This document shows, piece after piece, positions 10,860 to 22,550 of a DNA stretch of 64,000 bases. Both the position numbers and the translations under genes were made by a program. The DNA is from Trichoderma breve. Lineage: Eukaryota > Ascomycota > Sordariomycetes > Hypocreales > Hypocreaceae. The stretch lies in NCBI RefSeq assembly GCF_028502605.1, contig NC_079235.1, positions 2,666,001 to 2,730,000 on the forward strand, written 5' to 3'. The notes under the pieces were generated by a model, which searched no databases, had not been told where the DNA came from, and saw only the letters and a program-made list of their open reading frames with translations. How positions within the stretch are numbered: position 1 is the stretch's first letter; each line of letters begins with the position of its first letter.

Positions 10860-13394
10860 ATGAAGACTTCACGGCTCTCCCTCCTTCTAAGGCAATCTAC
10901 ATCAGCCCATCTGCGGCTGCAGTCAGCTCACCGTCTGCAGCGACGCAGTCTGAGCGCCGCCGCAGGCTCAAATGCTATCCGTGACCTCCTCAAGGTGTCC
11001 CCGGAGGTGTCCGATGCTATTGCAAACAACAAGCCCGTTGTTGCTCTGGAGTCGACCATTTACACCCATGGAGCCCTAGGAAAGGATCTGGCACGGGAGC
11101 ATGAGGACCTGGTGCGCAGCACTGGCGGCATCCCGGCTATCATCGCCATTGTAGATGGCGTGCCGAAAGTGGGTGTTTCGACAGATGAGATTGTCCGGAT
11201 GATTGAGGAGGAGGGCACGTCCAAGGCTTCACGAAGAGACATTGCCTACTTGGTTGGCATGGTAAGTCTGCGTCCTTTACGCCTTTTACAAGATACAGTC
11301 TTTGCTGACCACTTCACCAGGGCCTCGCAGGACGCAAGATGCACGGCGGTACAACAATCGCCGGCACCATGCTCTTGGCTCGACTAGCCGGTATCCGAGT
11401 CTTTGGAACCGGTGGTCTTGGTGGTGTCCACCGCGGCGGTGAAAACTCGTTGGACATCTCTGCCGACCTTACGGAGCTGGGAAGGACACGAGTTGCCGTC
11501 ATCAGCAGCGGCTGCAAGGGTTTCTTGGATATCCCCCGCACATTGGAATATCTCGAGACTCAGGGAGCCCTGGTATCGACCTTTGCTGATGGACGCACCG
11601 GTAAGATTGATTTCCCAGCTTTCTGGGCAAGGGACAGTGGCGTCAAGAGCCCGTCCGTCGTCTACACCGAAAAGGAGGCCGCCGCCATCATTCTGGCTCA
11701 GGAAAAGCTCGGTATCGAGTCCGGCATGCTCTTTGCCAATCCCATCCCCGAGGAGTTTGGCGTTCCCTCACAGGAGATGCAGGATCACATTGAGCTGGCC
11801 GTAGCGGAGGCGAACGAAAAGGGCTTCACGGGCAGCGCCAACACCCCCTACGTTCTGCAGAGGCTAAAGGAGCTCACCGGCGAAAGGGCAGTCATTGCCA
11901 ACAAACAACTGGTCCGTTCCAACATTGTTAGAGCGACCAACATCGCGGTGGAGCTGTCGCGCTTGCTGAGCAAGGGAACGAGCTCGTAAGTTTATTTTTA
12001 GGGGACATAGTTTGTATTTGTACTAGTATTTCACGTGGATGGCTCTAATCAGTAGATAGAAGTTCATCAGATCATAATGTGGCGTTTGCATCAAAGACCG
12101 AGAATAAACCTTTGGCTCCGCTGAGAGCAGATTCTAAAGCTGATATCCTTGTCGCTGGGTCGGTTGCTGTCGACCTTAGCTGTGATTATTCCAGTCTCAA
12201 GGGTGGCGATGGCCAGCCTCAACCCCATACGTCTAATCCTGCCAGCATAACCCAATCGATCGGCGGTGTGGGACACAATGTTGCCCTAGCTGCCCATCGA
12301 GCAAGCAGACAGGCTCAAGTCAAGTTTAGTAGCATGGTGGGCGATGACATGTAGGCAGGCTCTCACGTCTAGAAAGGATGCTTAAAATGCGATTCCGTTA
12401 CTAACACTTATATAGTGCGGGTGCAACAGTTCTCTCAGCTTTGGAAGCCTCAGGACTCGATTCCACATATGTCAAGAAAATTGACCAGACGGAGCATCCT
12501 GGAAGTCGAACCGCTCAGTACGTCGCCATCAACGACAGCAGCAAGAACCTCGTCATGGCCATGGCAGACATGGGTATTTTCACGCAACACTTGTTCCCCG
12601 AAGACTGGAAATCAACCATCAAGGCGACAGATCCCAAGTGGTTAGTTGTGGATGGCAACTGGAGTCCCAAGGGCATAAGATCATGGATTCATTCGGCCAA
12701 TGAGCACGGAAGCAAGGTCGCCTTCGAACCGGTCTCGGTTGAAAAATCCAAGAGCCTCTTTGGCCCCCAACGCGGAGTGCCAACACTCGGCGTCTACCCT
12801 AACCAAAGCGTCGACCTCTCTTCGCCCAACATCTACGAGCTCTCGGCCATGTACTCTGCCGCCAAGGATAACGGCTATCTAGACAGTCCGGACTGGTTCG
12901 AGGTTATCGATTCCTTTGGCATGCGTGGAGCCAGAGACCGGTTCGTCCGTCTCACATCAGTGGAGTTGACGGATGCCGGTGTACCTGTGCAGTCTATCCA
13001 ATTACTTCCCTACATCCCGACATTAATCACAAAGCTCGGATCCAAGGGCGTCCTTCTGACCACCATTCTTGGGAAAGACGACCCTCGGCTTCGGGACCGA
13101 GAGAGTGACGAATACATCCTAACTCGATCATTTGATGGGAACCCTGCGATTGGCGGTATCTACATGCGGCTATTCCCTCCAGTCGAACATGTGGAAAATA
13201 TAGTTTCCGTGAATGGCGTTGGAGATACGTTCCTTGGCGTCATGGTGTCGGGCCTTGCTCAGGGAGGAAGAGTGGACAAGCTGGTGGATGTTGCTCAGAG
13301 AGGAGCGGTGTACACGCTGAAGTGCGCAGAGTCTGTGAGCAAAGACGTTTCAAAATTGGAGAGCGAACTGGAAATAGTTGCATTGATGAAATAG
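10860..13394 (+). CDS. Bifunctional pseudouridine-5'-phosphate glycosidase / pseudouridine kinase
   Basis: Four exons (10860-11261, 11321-11985, 12060-12350, 12416-13394) give 778 aa. Residues ~1-35 are Arg/Ser/Leu-rich and look like a mitochondrial presequence. Residues ~45-355 match pseudouridine-5'-phosphate glycosidase (IndA/PsuG family), with VALESTIYTHG, the HGGTTIAGTM segment and GTGGLGGVHRG. Residues ~370-778 are a PfkB-family sugar kinase, with AGSVAVDLS, GGVGHNVA and the C-terminal anion-hole/catalytic motif NGVGDTF. Together these phosphorylate pseudouridine and then split it to uracil and ribose 5-phosphate. The glycosidase part apparently ends at an in-frame TAA (11987-11989), but this TAA lies inside a GTAAGT donor, and splicing removes it to join the kinase. 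The start has a gccaccATG context. The fusion is known in fungi; the localisation is inference. Confidence 0.93.
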
Positions 13395-13661
13395 ATTTAT
13401 TCATCAACAGCATAATGATAATGACGTAAATAAACATGAGATTAAAGGAACATGCAGGTTACATGTAATTGATGTGATGTTCAGCCTCGTCTTGGACGAG
13501 GTTGTGATGGCCCCGCCGCCCCACTTAGGCCTGCTTTGGCTGCAAGGCTGAGCTCCAGACCCAGAAAAAAATATTCGAAAAAAGATTCCCATTGAAATTT
13601 TGCAGGCCAAACCGATCAACCGCTGCTCAGCGCTTCCACATAGCCGCACAGTTCAGCAAAT

Positions 13662-15431
13662 ATGGCCCAGCCTCAAGACCCCGATTTCTCAGAGGACGAA
13701 CTGTCCGAAAGCCCCTTGTCATCGGAAATTGACTCTGATAATGAATTCACAAGAAAGAAGAAGCCGGTGATTGCGCTGCAGGAGAAGGACTCTGATGAGG
13801 AAGACTTGGAACGATTGGTTTTCGGTAGCAAGGTCAGCTTTGGAGAGAGTCTTTTCAAGAACAATGGGCTGTTTGGAACGTCAGAGGAAAAGGAGGGAAA
13901 AGAATTGGAATTGGCCGATGCGGACACTGGTGGACTGGAAGATGTCGACGATGTCGATCTGTTCATGATTGATACCGCTCCGAGCGGCGCAGTCCCTCAG
14001 GCCCCAGCTGCTTCTGCTGCGAAGAAGTCAGAACAGGGCGATCCGGCCGCCTGGGAGGACAGCGATGACGAACGATTGGGAATTTCCCTTGCGAACCACA
14101 CACGACTACGAAAACTGCGACTTACCGAGGCCGAGGACATTGTGAGCGGCACCGAGTACAGCAGAAGACTCCGACAGCGCTATCTCCAACTCCATCCTGC
14201 CCCTGCGTGGGCCAAGGACGCGGAGGGTCGCCCAACAAAGAGACGGCGGCGCTCGTCTGCTTCGTCTGGCTCTTCGGAGGAGAGCGGCAACGAGTCCGAT
14301 GGCGAGGTGTCTGCCCAGCCTCTGGAAGAGTTCCTGCGAGATGTCAAGAGCCTGTCTGGAGCGGGCGGCCCCAAGAAGCGACGACTCAGGCCAGAAATTA
14401 TCGACATCCAGAGGACACGAGAGATTTCGGACAAGCACCTTGCGCCTGTGGAGTGCCTGTCTTTCCACCCCGAGTTCCCTGTCCTGCTGTCGGCCAGTAC
14501 CGCATCGGTGCTGTATCTACACCACATCGCCCCCGACGCCCACCCGGTGCCGAACCCCCGGTTAACCTCCGTACAAGTCAAGGGCGTCGACATTCGAAAA
14601 GCAGAGTTCCTGTATCCCGAAGGCGACAAGATCTTCATTGGTGGACGGAGGAAATACTTTCACCACTGGGACCTCAAGTCTGGCGTCGTGCAGAAGACGG
14701 CGCAGATTCTGGGCCACCGCCTGGAACACAAGACGATGGAGCGGTTCAAGCTGAGCCCCTGCGGAAGATACATGGCCATTATCGCATCGACCCGCAAAGG
14801 TGGCGGCATCGTCAACATTCTCAGCGTCAGCTCACTGCAGTGGATTGCCGCTGCTAGACTGTCCAGCAGAAATGGCATCGCGGACTTTGCGTGGTGGAGC
14901 ACCGGAAATGGAATGACCATCTTGGGAAAAGACGGCCAGGTCGGCGAGTACAGCGTGGAGAGCAGAAGCTTCGTTGGCCTCTGGCGCGACGACGGTTGTA
15001 TCGGCGGCATTGTCATTGCCCTCGGTGGTCATCAGGGCCCTGAACTGATTGGTGACGACCGCTGGGTGGCTATCGGCTCCAACACGGGCATCACCAACAT
15101 CTACGACCGGACAGAGCTTCTCACCCTGGATGCCGACAAAAATATTGTCATCAAGGAGACGCCATCCCCCACACGTGTGTTTGAGCAGCTTGTCACGCCC
15201 ATCACCGTGCTCACATTCTCCCCTGACGGCCAGCTCCTCGCGTTCGGCAGCAGGGCCGCAAAGGATGCTCTAAGGCTGGCGCACCTTCCGAGCTGCACAG
15301 TCTACAGGAATTGGCCGACGGCGCAGACACCGCTGGGGAGAATAACGACGGTGGCGTTTGGCAAGGAGAGCAGCTTGTTGGCGGTGGGTAATGATACGGG
15401 TAAAATTAGACTGTGGGAGATCAGGAATTAG
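13662..15431 (+). CDS. UTP18: U3 snoRNP-associated WD40 protein Utp18
   Basis: Single-exon 589-aa protein. The N-terminal ~150 residues are acidic and serine-rich (SEDELSESP, KDSDEEDLERLVFG), the latter typical of Utp18. A basic patch near residue 190 (PTKRRRRSS) is a likely nuclear localisation signal. WD40 repeats run from about residue 255 to the C-terminus, ending in GNDTGKIRLWEIRN. Utp18 is a subunit of the UTP-B module of the small-subunit processome and acts in the nucleolus in early cleavage of pre-18S rRNA; it also recruits the exosome in yeast. The gene converges on the Sld5 gene, with only 227 bp between the stop codons. Confidence 0.92.
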   Translation: MAQPQDPDFSEDELSESPLSSEIDSDNEFTRKKKPVIALQEKDSDEEDLERLVFGSKVSFGESLFKNNGLFGTSEEKEGKELELADADTGGLEDVDDVDLFMIDTAPSGAVPQAPAASAAKKSEQGDPAAWEDSDDERLGISLANHTRLRKLRLTEAEDIVSGTEYSRRLRQRYLQLHPAPAWAKDAEGRPTKRRRRSSASSGSSEESGNESDGEVSAQPLEEFLRDVKSLSGAGGPKKRRLRPEIIDIQRTREISDKHLAPVECLSFHPEFPVLLSASTASVLYLHHIAPDAHPVPNPRLTSVQVKGVDIRKAEFLYPEGDKIFIGGRRKYFHHWDLKSGVVQKTAQILGHRLEHKTMERFKLSPCGRYMAIIASTRKGGGIVNILSVSSLQWIAAARLSSRNGIADFAWWSTGNGMTILGKDGQVGEYSVESRSFVGLWRDDGCIGGIVIALGGHQGPELIGDDRWVAIGSNTGITNIYDRTELLTLDADKNIVIKETPSPTRVFEQLVTPITVLTFSPDGQLLAFGSRAAKDALRLAHLPSCTVYRNWPTAQTPLGRITTVAFGKESSLLAVGNDTGKIRLWEIRN

Positions 15432-15658
15432 ACATTGATTGTTGTGAATACAAAATTCTGAGCGGATTGCTTGTTTTATTCGAGTTGCTATCTTGACTGA
15501 ATTTCTCGCCCTCTGTGAACTCGTGCCGGTTTTTCAATGTCCTTAAAGGGTATTTTTTTCCTTTGTTCCTCACGCCTGATTCGTGAAAACGCCTTTAGCT
15601 CTTCTTCCCATGTCATAGTAAACGCCTTATTCAAGTATGGTCTTAAAATGAAATCTCT

Positions 15659-16524
15659 TCAAACAAGCTCCGCATCGCCATCTTCGACAAGAGCCTTGGC
15701 GCTGGACCACCTCATAATGAGTACATCCCCGTTTGCTGCCGGAAGAATAGTGTCGACATCCGTTCCCCTGCCAAAGACATCCTTCTCCCGTAGCAGACGA
15801 ACGAAAACTGCAGTGTCCAGGTCCGGGGAATCAATCATACTGACATTGCCAGCCGTGTCGTTAAGATTTTGAAGACGCTGTGGAAAAGACGAGAGGAAGG
15901 ACGAGAGGTAGTGGTTATGAAGAAGGGCTTGGTGTCTCGTTGCATAGGCCAGTTCGGTGGGAGAGAGGCGCTGTCTTAATTCTTCGGTTGAGAGGTAATG
16001 GAGAGTGTGTTTATCGATCTAAGAAAAGACGTATTAGATGTGTGAGACTTTTGCAGAGTATGGATGATCATCTCTACTCTCAGTCTGCTTGTGATCGACT
16101 TACTTTGGCTATTCGTGTTCTCAAATAACTCCGTACTAAAAACTTGTATCGTTCAAGCTCAGTCTGGATGACAATGAGAGCAAAGTTGGTCTTGGGATCC
16201 ATGTCACCGGTCATGTCCTCAATCTTTTCAATCTGGGACTTGATCTTGGAGTTGACTCGCTCAAACAGGCCATCAGCAGGCCAACTAGGGTGCAAGACGA
16301 CATGATTAGCAAACAGCAACAGCCTTATTTAAGACGACATGTATTCCAAGTCCAAAAACACATGTATGATGCCGAATATCTAAGTAGGTAGATACTCACT
16401 TGAGCAGCTCTGGCGCTGATCTCTCGGCGACCCAAAGGCGCGTCAAGGCCTGCAAGTCTCGAGTCTCGAGCGGGATGCCATGAGAGGCGGGATCAACCTC
16501 TCGGAGGATATCATCGATATCCAT
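15659..16524 (-). CDS. SLD5: GINS complex subunit Sld5
   Basis: Three exons (16524-16400, 16284-16104, 16018-15659) give 221 aa, the same size as animal SLD5. The N-terminus [12 protein letters not shown], then [15 protein letters not shown] and [22 protein letters not shown], match the alpha-helical A domain of Sld5. The C-terminus around [20 protein letters not shown] is the small B domain. GINS (Sld5-Psf1-Psf2-Psf3) joins Cdc45 and Mcm2-7 in the replicative helicase. Introns are 115 and 85 nt with in-frame junctions. The divergent neighbour is the FMN oxidase gene, 750 bp away. Confidence 0.9.
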
Positions 16525-17276
16525 GGCGGATGATGTTCCGGGGTGTCCTTGTCTCTCGGACCTCGGGGTATCAATCTCAAAGGACGGTCCCCAAAGTGAA
16601 GCCAGCGCTCCGGCCCTTGATTGAAACTTCAGGTTGGAGCACAGGGCTCTGTGGTGGGGTTCTGGTCTGCCTTAGTTCAATCTACATGTCCAGATTCGGT
16701 CCATATGTGGTATGTGGAGGTACCGAGTACATATGTTGGGGTAGACGCGAAGTCGCTGTGAGCGGGCGCTGCAGGGCTGCTATAGCAGGTTCGATTTAGC
16801 GAACTTGTAGCTGTTCGTTCTGAGCCTCTAAGTTTGCGTGTATCCAAGTAGAGGTCAAATTTGATGAAAGATCTCACGCGTCATTCTCCCTGCATAAGAA
16901 AGAATTAAACAAATCATCAACAGAGGCTCTAATCATCCATTGTGATGGAATCACAGTGGAATGAAATCAATTGCTAATTGCGAATTGAGCAAAGCCTAAT
17001 GTGGCAACTCGATACTAATCTAAAGCAGTACTGGTATGATGCACCTCCAAAGCTGAATTGGGTTTACCACCCAATCCTTGGGCCGAGGCAAGTCTCCATC
17101 CCTATAAGGTGGTGCCTGAATCTGTATAAAGCAGTGACACCCCAATTCTGGGGTAAATGGCTTTTATTGCCAAGAAACTATCTCTTTAACAATTGAGCAA
17201 AAGAGCAGGCCATCTTCTTGTTTTGTTCATTATATACATTCACTAGATTCATAATTCATCTTTCATAAAAGCAACA
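16525..17276. other. Divergent promoter region, Sld5 / hydroxyacid oxidase
   Basis: No coding sequence was seen. The half nearest the oxidase gene is AT-rich and contains TATA-like elements (17125-17130 and about 17231). Confidence 0.45.
17125..17130 (+). promoter_or_regulatory. Possible TATA box of the hydroxyacid oxidase gene
   Basis: A TATAAA hexamer lies 147 bp upstream of the ATG. A second TATATA lies near 17231, too close to the ATG unless the leader is very short. Position and sequence fit a TATA element, but no start-site data exist here. Confidence 0.35.
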
Positions 17277-18598
17277 ATGGCAGACGAAGATGGCGATGGC
17301 CCCCAGCCTTATGCTGCCTACCTGCGGGCCATTCTCCAAAAGGGCCTGCTGGCCAACGAGCTGCCCATCGTGACAACAAATCCAAACTCGCTCGAAGAGC
17401 AGGCCAAGCAGAAGATGACCAAGGCGGGCTTCGATTACATCAAAGGCGGAGCTGGTGAAGCGGCAACAATGGATGCCAATCGCCTTGCTTTCCGCCAGTG
17501 GAAGATTATTCCTCGTGTCTTGAAGCCTACGACTCCGCGTGATCTGAGTGTCACCATCTTTGGCCAGAAATTTGGTACGTAAAAAGAAATATCATGAGTT
17601 GCCGTCTTTTTCTAGCATTTCTTGTAAACGGAATAAACATAAGCTAATCAGTTGGTAAAGACGTTCCCATTCTCATGGCGCCTGTTGGTGTCAATTCACT
17701 ATTCCACCCGGACAAAGAGATTGGAGTTGCTCAGGCCTGTGCCGAGTTACGTGTCCCTTTTACCTTGAGCACAGCTGCTGAATCTACGTTTGAAGAAATC
17801 GCGGCTGCAGCTCCAGAATCGCCAAAGTGGTTTCAACTATACTGGCCCAATGACGAAGAGATCACAGCCTCGCTCCTCAAGAGAGCCAAAGAGAATGGCT
17901 TCACAGCGCTTGTGGTAACTCTGGATACTTGGACACTTGCTTGGAGGCCATATGACCTTGATACGGCTAATGTTCCCTTCCTCCTCGGTCAAGGAGACCG
18001 AATCGGCTTCTCTGATCCTGTCTTTAGGCGCAAGTTTGCCGAGATGAGCGATGGTGGAACTCCCGAAGAAAACATGCTTCAAGCGGCTATGTACTGGATT
18101 GGAGAGACTTACTCTGGGACATCTCGTTCTTGGGAGGATCTCAAGATTCTTAGAAAGCACTGGGATGGGCCCATCGTCCTCAAGGGCATTCTCAGTGTCG
18201 AAGATGCTGAGCTGGCTGTCGAGCACGGCATGGACGGAATCATTGTCAGCAATCACGGCGGCCGACAAATTGATGGTGCTATAGCAACTTTGGACGCCCT
18301 CCCTGAAATCGTTGATGCTGTCGGCAGCAAGATTACCGTCATGATGGACTCTGGCATTCGCACCGGCGCCGACGTTGTCAAGGCTCTGGCTCTTGGTGCC
18401 AAGGCCGTCTTTGTTGGGCGACCAGTGGTTTATGGACTAGGTATTAATGGTAAAGAAGGTGCCGAGGCAGTGTTGGCCGGATTACTGGCCGATCTTGACT
18501 TAACCATGGGGTTTGCTGGAGTCAAGAACATTGCAGAAATAAAGAGATCGATGCTGCGAAAGATTCAACATTCTGGAGATGTCAAGTCAAATCTTTGA
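17277..18598 (+). CDS. FMN-dependent alpha-hydroxy acid oxidase/dehydrogenase (lactate 2-monooxygenase-like)
   Basis: Two exons (17277-17574, 17652-18598) give 414 aa. It has the TIM-barrel signature of the family: FDYIKGGAGEAATMDANR near residues 57-75, PILMAPVGVNSLFHPD, FQLYW, VLKGILSVEDAELA, and the active-site block SNHGGRQIDG with the catalytic histidine at about residue 301. SGIRTGADVVKALALGAKAV and FVGRP form the phosphate-binding end. Family members oxidise L-lactate, glycolate or related 2-hydroxy acids. The N-terminal 20 residues and the long loop at PFLLGQGDRIGFSDPVF resemble the lactate 2-monooxygenase-like subgroup of fungi and mycobacteria. The C-terminus ends SNL, at best a weak variant of a peroxisomal signal. 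Confidence 0.88.
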
Positions 18599-18867
18599 AG
18601 AATTCTATCTATACAACAATGCAGAACAAGCGAGCGTATGGCTCAATCATATAGACGATTTACTATAGTCTACATGTATTCATTACGACTGATGATAGAA
18701 TTGTACATATCTATACACATTTAAATACCAGATTCCTCACATATTTCACTCTAAGTCTTTTTCCATACCACACACAACAGAGAAGTTGTAAAACTACCAT
18801 CATGGCTTCCAATTCTTAGCCGCCAAGTCCTGCACTTAGAATCTTCTGGGTACCGCTAAGAAAAGGA

Positions 18868-19627
18868 CTACTCTTGTTTCTTCACAAACTCGGCTGTCTG
18901 CTCTTTTCCAATAGGCGCGGATCCATTGGCTTTTGTATAAGCCCAATTGAGAATGCGAGATGAAGCGAAAACGAGCACTCCGGTAAAAGAGTGAAGAAGC
19001 AATTGCTGGGGAGTGTTGAGGACTTCAAGCAGAGGGTATGGATACCTTCAAAAGATGTCAGCTTCTCATCACTTATAAGAACCAGCAACAAACGTACCAT
19101 CCATTTCTGCTGTGGCAATAATCAACCCAGCATTTATACCCGAAGGCGAAGGCAGCACTGAGAGCCGCAAGCCCAGAGGTGGATAATGTCCAGGGCGGGC
19201 TAAACAAAATGTAATCCAAGCTTTGAAAGATTGCCGGCGCAAGATGGAAGCCCAAGTTAAGAAGTAAGGGAAGCTTGAAACCAGCCTGGACTATGAGATT
19301 GCGCCGCATCGCAACGATTTCCCAGTATAAAACGGTAACAGTAATTTCGAGAGGCGCACCCAGGACAGATATTGCGTTCTTAATATTGAATATGGCCGAG
19401 CTTGAAGTAATGTCGGCCAGAGCTCCTAAGGCAAAGGAGACTGTGGACAAGCCCAAACCAATGTTGGTGATGTACTGGAAGTGCCATCCAAAGCCATTTG
19501 TTCGTGGATATTTCCAGCGTGTCAGACAGTAGAAGCAATAGGCGAAGTCAGCAGTACCGAGTAAGTGAAAGAGGAGAGACAGTCTACGGGATGGAGATGA
19601 GAATTGCTGGAGCGGATGTCGAGCCAT
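18868..19627 (-). CDS. AIG1/FAR-17a (ADTRP) family membrane protein
   Basis: Two exons (19627-19098, 19045-18868), with a 52-nt intron, give 235 aa. At least five hydrophobic segments are spread along the chain. The family's catalytic residues, a threonine and a histidine in human AIG1, have candidates here at Thr54 (QYITNIGLGL) and His128 (LLLNLGFHLAPAIFQ). Animal members hydrolyse fatty-acid esters of hydroxy fatty acids; the fungal role is not established. The gene converges on the FMN oxidase gene, with 269 bp between stops. The C-terminal tail is charged and lysine-containing (EFVKKQE). Confidence 0.8.
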
Positions 19628-20526
19628 TGTGTTATGACTGAAAAGTTGTGATGAGTATTCTAATATGCGTATTGATTGTAAGTTGAATTGATATCAATAT
19701 TGTAGATTCTGGGAATAAGTGCTTTACATGTACTTACATCGACGTTCTGAGCAGTGGAGGATTTTCATCCCTCGGCTTAGAACGGGTATATATAAGATAC
19801 ACATCCATTGATACCTATATATACGCCAAGTATGCTTACTGTGAGCGGCATTTTAGTAAACCTTATTGATCCGAGCCATCGTTGTTTGATTTGTCTTATT
19901 TATTACATGAAAGACACTCCTTGGATCTAGACAGAGTTGTAAGAGTGGAAACACCAAGCATTTGTATAGTAATCAGATGACTTTTCCGGCTCCTTCCCGA
20001 GGATTAACTCCATAATTAAGCATTTCAATTAGATAGATTAATATCAAAAATTTTACTTTGGCGTTTCTCTAGAAATTATGAGTGACACTTTTCGTCTTGG
20101 TGCTTGTATCACCGCTGTTAGGAAACAAGTACATGTAGCGTGTATGATGTCTAGTATCTAACTACTCCTACTATGAGCAGACTATGGATCGTTAAAGTAT
20201 ATATGTATTCAGTATACTCAATAAATGATGTTAAAATACCGTATAGAATTAATGCATGGATGTAGTCTTACATCGATATCACTACGCTCTTATGAAGGGA
20301 CAGTGTGAAATACAGTGCGAATTACTCACGGTATCCATCCGAAAATGCGAATCACCTACATACAAGGCTGCAGCTCACAGCCAATGCTCAAAGCTAATTC
20401 GCCCACTCCATCGCAGCTCTCCAACACGCTTTCAGCCTTCCCAACCCGCGACAGGCCATTGCTCTCGACGGCATTGAACCTCTGATTCTCGGAGAAATTC
20501 CATATCATCTCGAATTATTGGCGACC
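19628..20526. other. Divergent AT-rich promoter region
   Basis: No gene was seen between the AIG1-like and WD40-cyclophilin start codons. The sequence is notably AT-rich from 19660 to 20290. Confidence 0.45.
19787..19794 (-). promoter_or_regulatory. Possible TATA box of the AIG1-like gene
   Basis: TATATATA lies 160 bp upstream of the minus-strand ATG at 19627. A second one lies near 19818. Assignment rests on spacing only. Confidence 0.3.
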
Positions 20527-22550
20527 ATGGCTGATTCTGCAGCTGAAGACGACAACCGCTCGCAGAAACGCAGCCATGCAGAGTATGCAGAGCAAGACGG
20601 CTCGGGTAAGGGCAATCTTTCGCTTTGGATTCAATAATCGTACGCGAGGCTAACTTACGTGATTCTCCTCTTGATAGACTCCTCGTCGGATGACGACATG
20701 GGACCGCAGCTCCCTACCGAAGCCCCAAAGAAGAAGCGCCGCGTCTTGCCTTACGAAAAGCTATACATCTCTGCGCTGCCAAAGTCTGCCCGATATTCGA
20801 AATCGCTGATGCACAAAGAGCAGGTGCTCTTTGCTACGTGGACCCCCTTGACCGAGTTCCTCATTACATCGTCTACCGATGGCGTTGTAAAGTTCTGGAA
20901 GAAGATTGGACAGGGCATCGAGTTTGTCAAGCAATTCAAAGCACACAATGGCACCATCACCTCTGTCTCGGTGAGTCGAGACGGGCGAAGCTTTGCGACT
21001 GCTGGCGACGACGAAACCATTAAGATTTTCGACGTCTTCACCTTTGACTTGCTTTCCATGATCACCTTGAAATATGTTCCCAAGTGCGTTTGCTGGGTTC
21101 ACAAAAAGGGGGCGTCTTTTCCTCTTTTGGCTGTGTCGGAGGAGGCCAAGCCATTGATACACATTTACGACGGTCGGGGCGAGCAGGAGGATGCGATTCA
21201 CACGATAAAGGGCCTGCACCGGAGTCCAGTTCATCTTATGGCGTTCAATGACGAATATGATTGTGTTGTTTCGGCAGATGAGAACGGCATGGTTGAATAC
21301 TGGCAGCCTAGCGGAACCTACGAGAAACCCAGCAACGTCTTCGAATACAAAAGCTCGACGAACCTATTTGACTTCAAGAAGGCCAAATCCGTGCCGACAT
21401 GCCTCACAATATCACCCAACGGGAAGAGCCTTGCAGCATTTTCATTGCCAGACCGGAAAATACGCATCTTTGACTTTGCGACGGCCAAGCTGCATAGAAC
21501 CTACGACGAATCGCTCCAAGTCGCTGAGGATATGCAACGAGCGGGCACAACAGCACAGAAGCTGGATAATGTGGAATTTGGCAGGCGGCTGGCTCAGGAG
21601 CGGGAAATTGAGTCCCAGACCATGAGAAACAGATCAAACGTCATTTTTGACGAGTCGGGGAACTTTATCCTCTACGGTTCAATGGTGGGAATTAAGGTCC
21701 TCAACACGTATACGAATCAGGTTGTCAAGGTCTACGGCAAAGATGAAAACTTTCGCGCCGTGAACCTGGGCATGTACCAAGGGCAGCCTCAGAAGAAGGG
21801 TATCGTGTCAGTCGAGATGGGTGCTTCGAGCAACCCGCTTTTGCAGGAGTCAGAAGCTCGCGATCCGATTCTGGTCGCCACGGGCGTCGGCAAAGCTCGA
21901 TTCTACATGTTTACAAATGAGGAGGAGATATCCAAGTCGACGCGAGACGTCCAAAACGAGAAGCCTACTGTGCTGGGAGGCAAGGATAAAGCGCAGGCGG
22001 CCAAGAAGGTCGAGACTGGCACCGGTGCCATACTACACACTACATATGGTGATATTTATATCCGCCTCTTCCCCGACGCTGCGCCCAAGGCGGTGGAGAA
22101 TTTTGTCACACACGCAAAGCGCGGTTACTACAACAACACAATATTCCACCGTGTGATTAAAAAATTCATGATTCAGGGCGGCGATCCCCTTGGCGATGGC
22201 ACTGGCGGCGAGAGTATTTGGGGGCGCGACTTTGAGGATGAGTTTAGCAGCCTGAAACACGACAAGCCTTACACGGTGAGCATGGCGAATGCAGGTCCTA
22301 ATACGAATGCCAGCCAGTTTTTCATAACTACAGAGAAGACTGTAAGTATTGAACCAAGAAGATTTTGATTGATGAGAAAGAGATGAGAAAGCTGACTCTG
22401 TATTGCGCATAGTCTTGGCTGGATGGAAAACACACCATTTTCGGACGTGCGACACAGGGCTTGGATGTGATTCATAAGATTGAGAATACGAGAGCACACA
22501 AGGAGAGGCCAGAGGAGGATATCAAGATTCTCAACATTGATGTCATGTAG
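20527..22550 (+). CDS. WD40-repeat peptidyl-prolyl isomerase (PPWD1-type cyclophilin)
   Basis: Three exons (20527-20605, 20678-22341, 22413-22550) give 626 aa. After a short acidic N-terminus ([10 protein letters not shown]) and a basic KKKRR stretch come WD40 repeats (about residues 65-330), e.g. [20 protein letters not shown] and [21 protein letters not shown] cyclophilin domain follows from about residue 474 to the end. Active-site residues are present: [27 protein letters not shown], and [12 protein letters not shown] contributed by the last exon. This order matches PPWD1/Cyp71, a cyclophilin of spliceosomal C complexes and chromatin. The second intron separates the FFITT motif from the WLDGKH motif, so unspliced RNA would end at a stop at 22366-22368 and lack the last catalytic residues. 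Confidence 0.92.
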
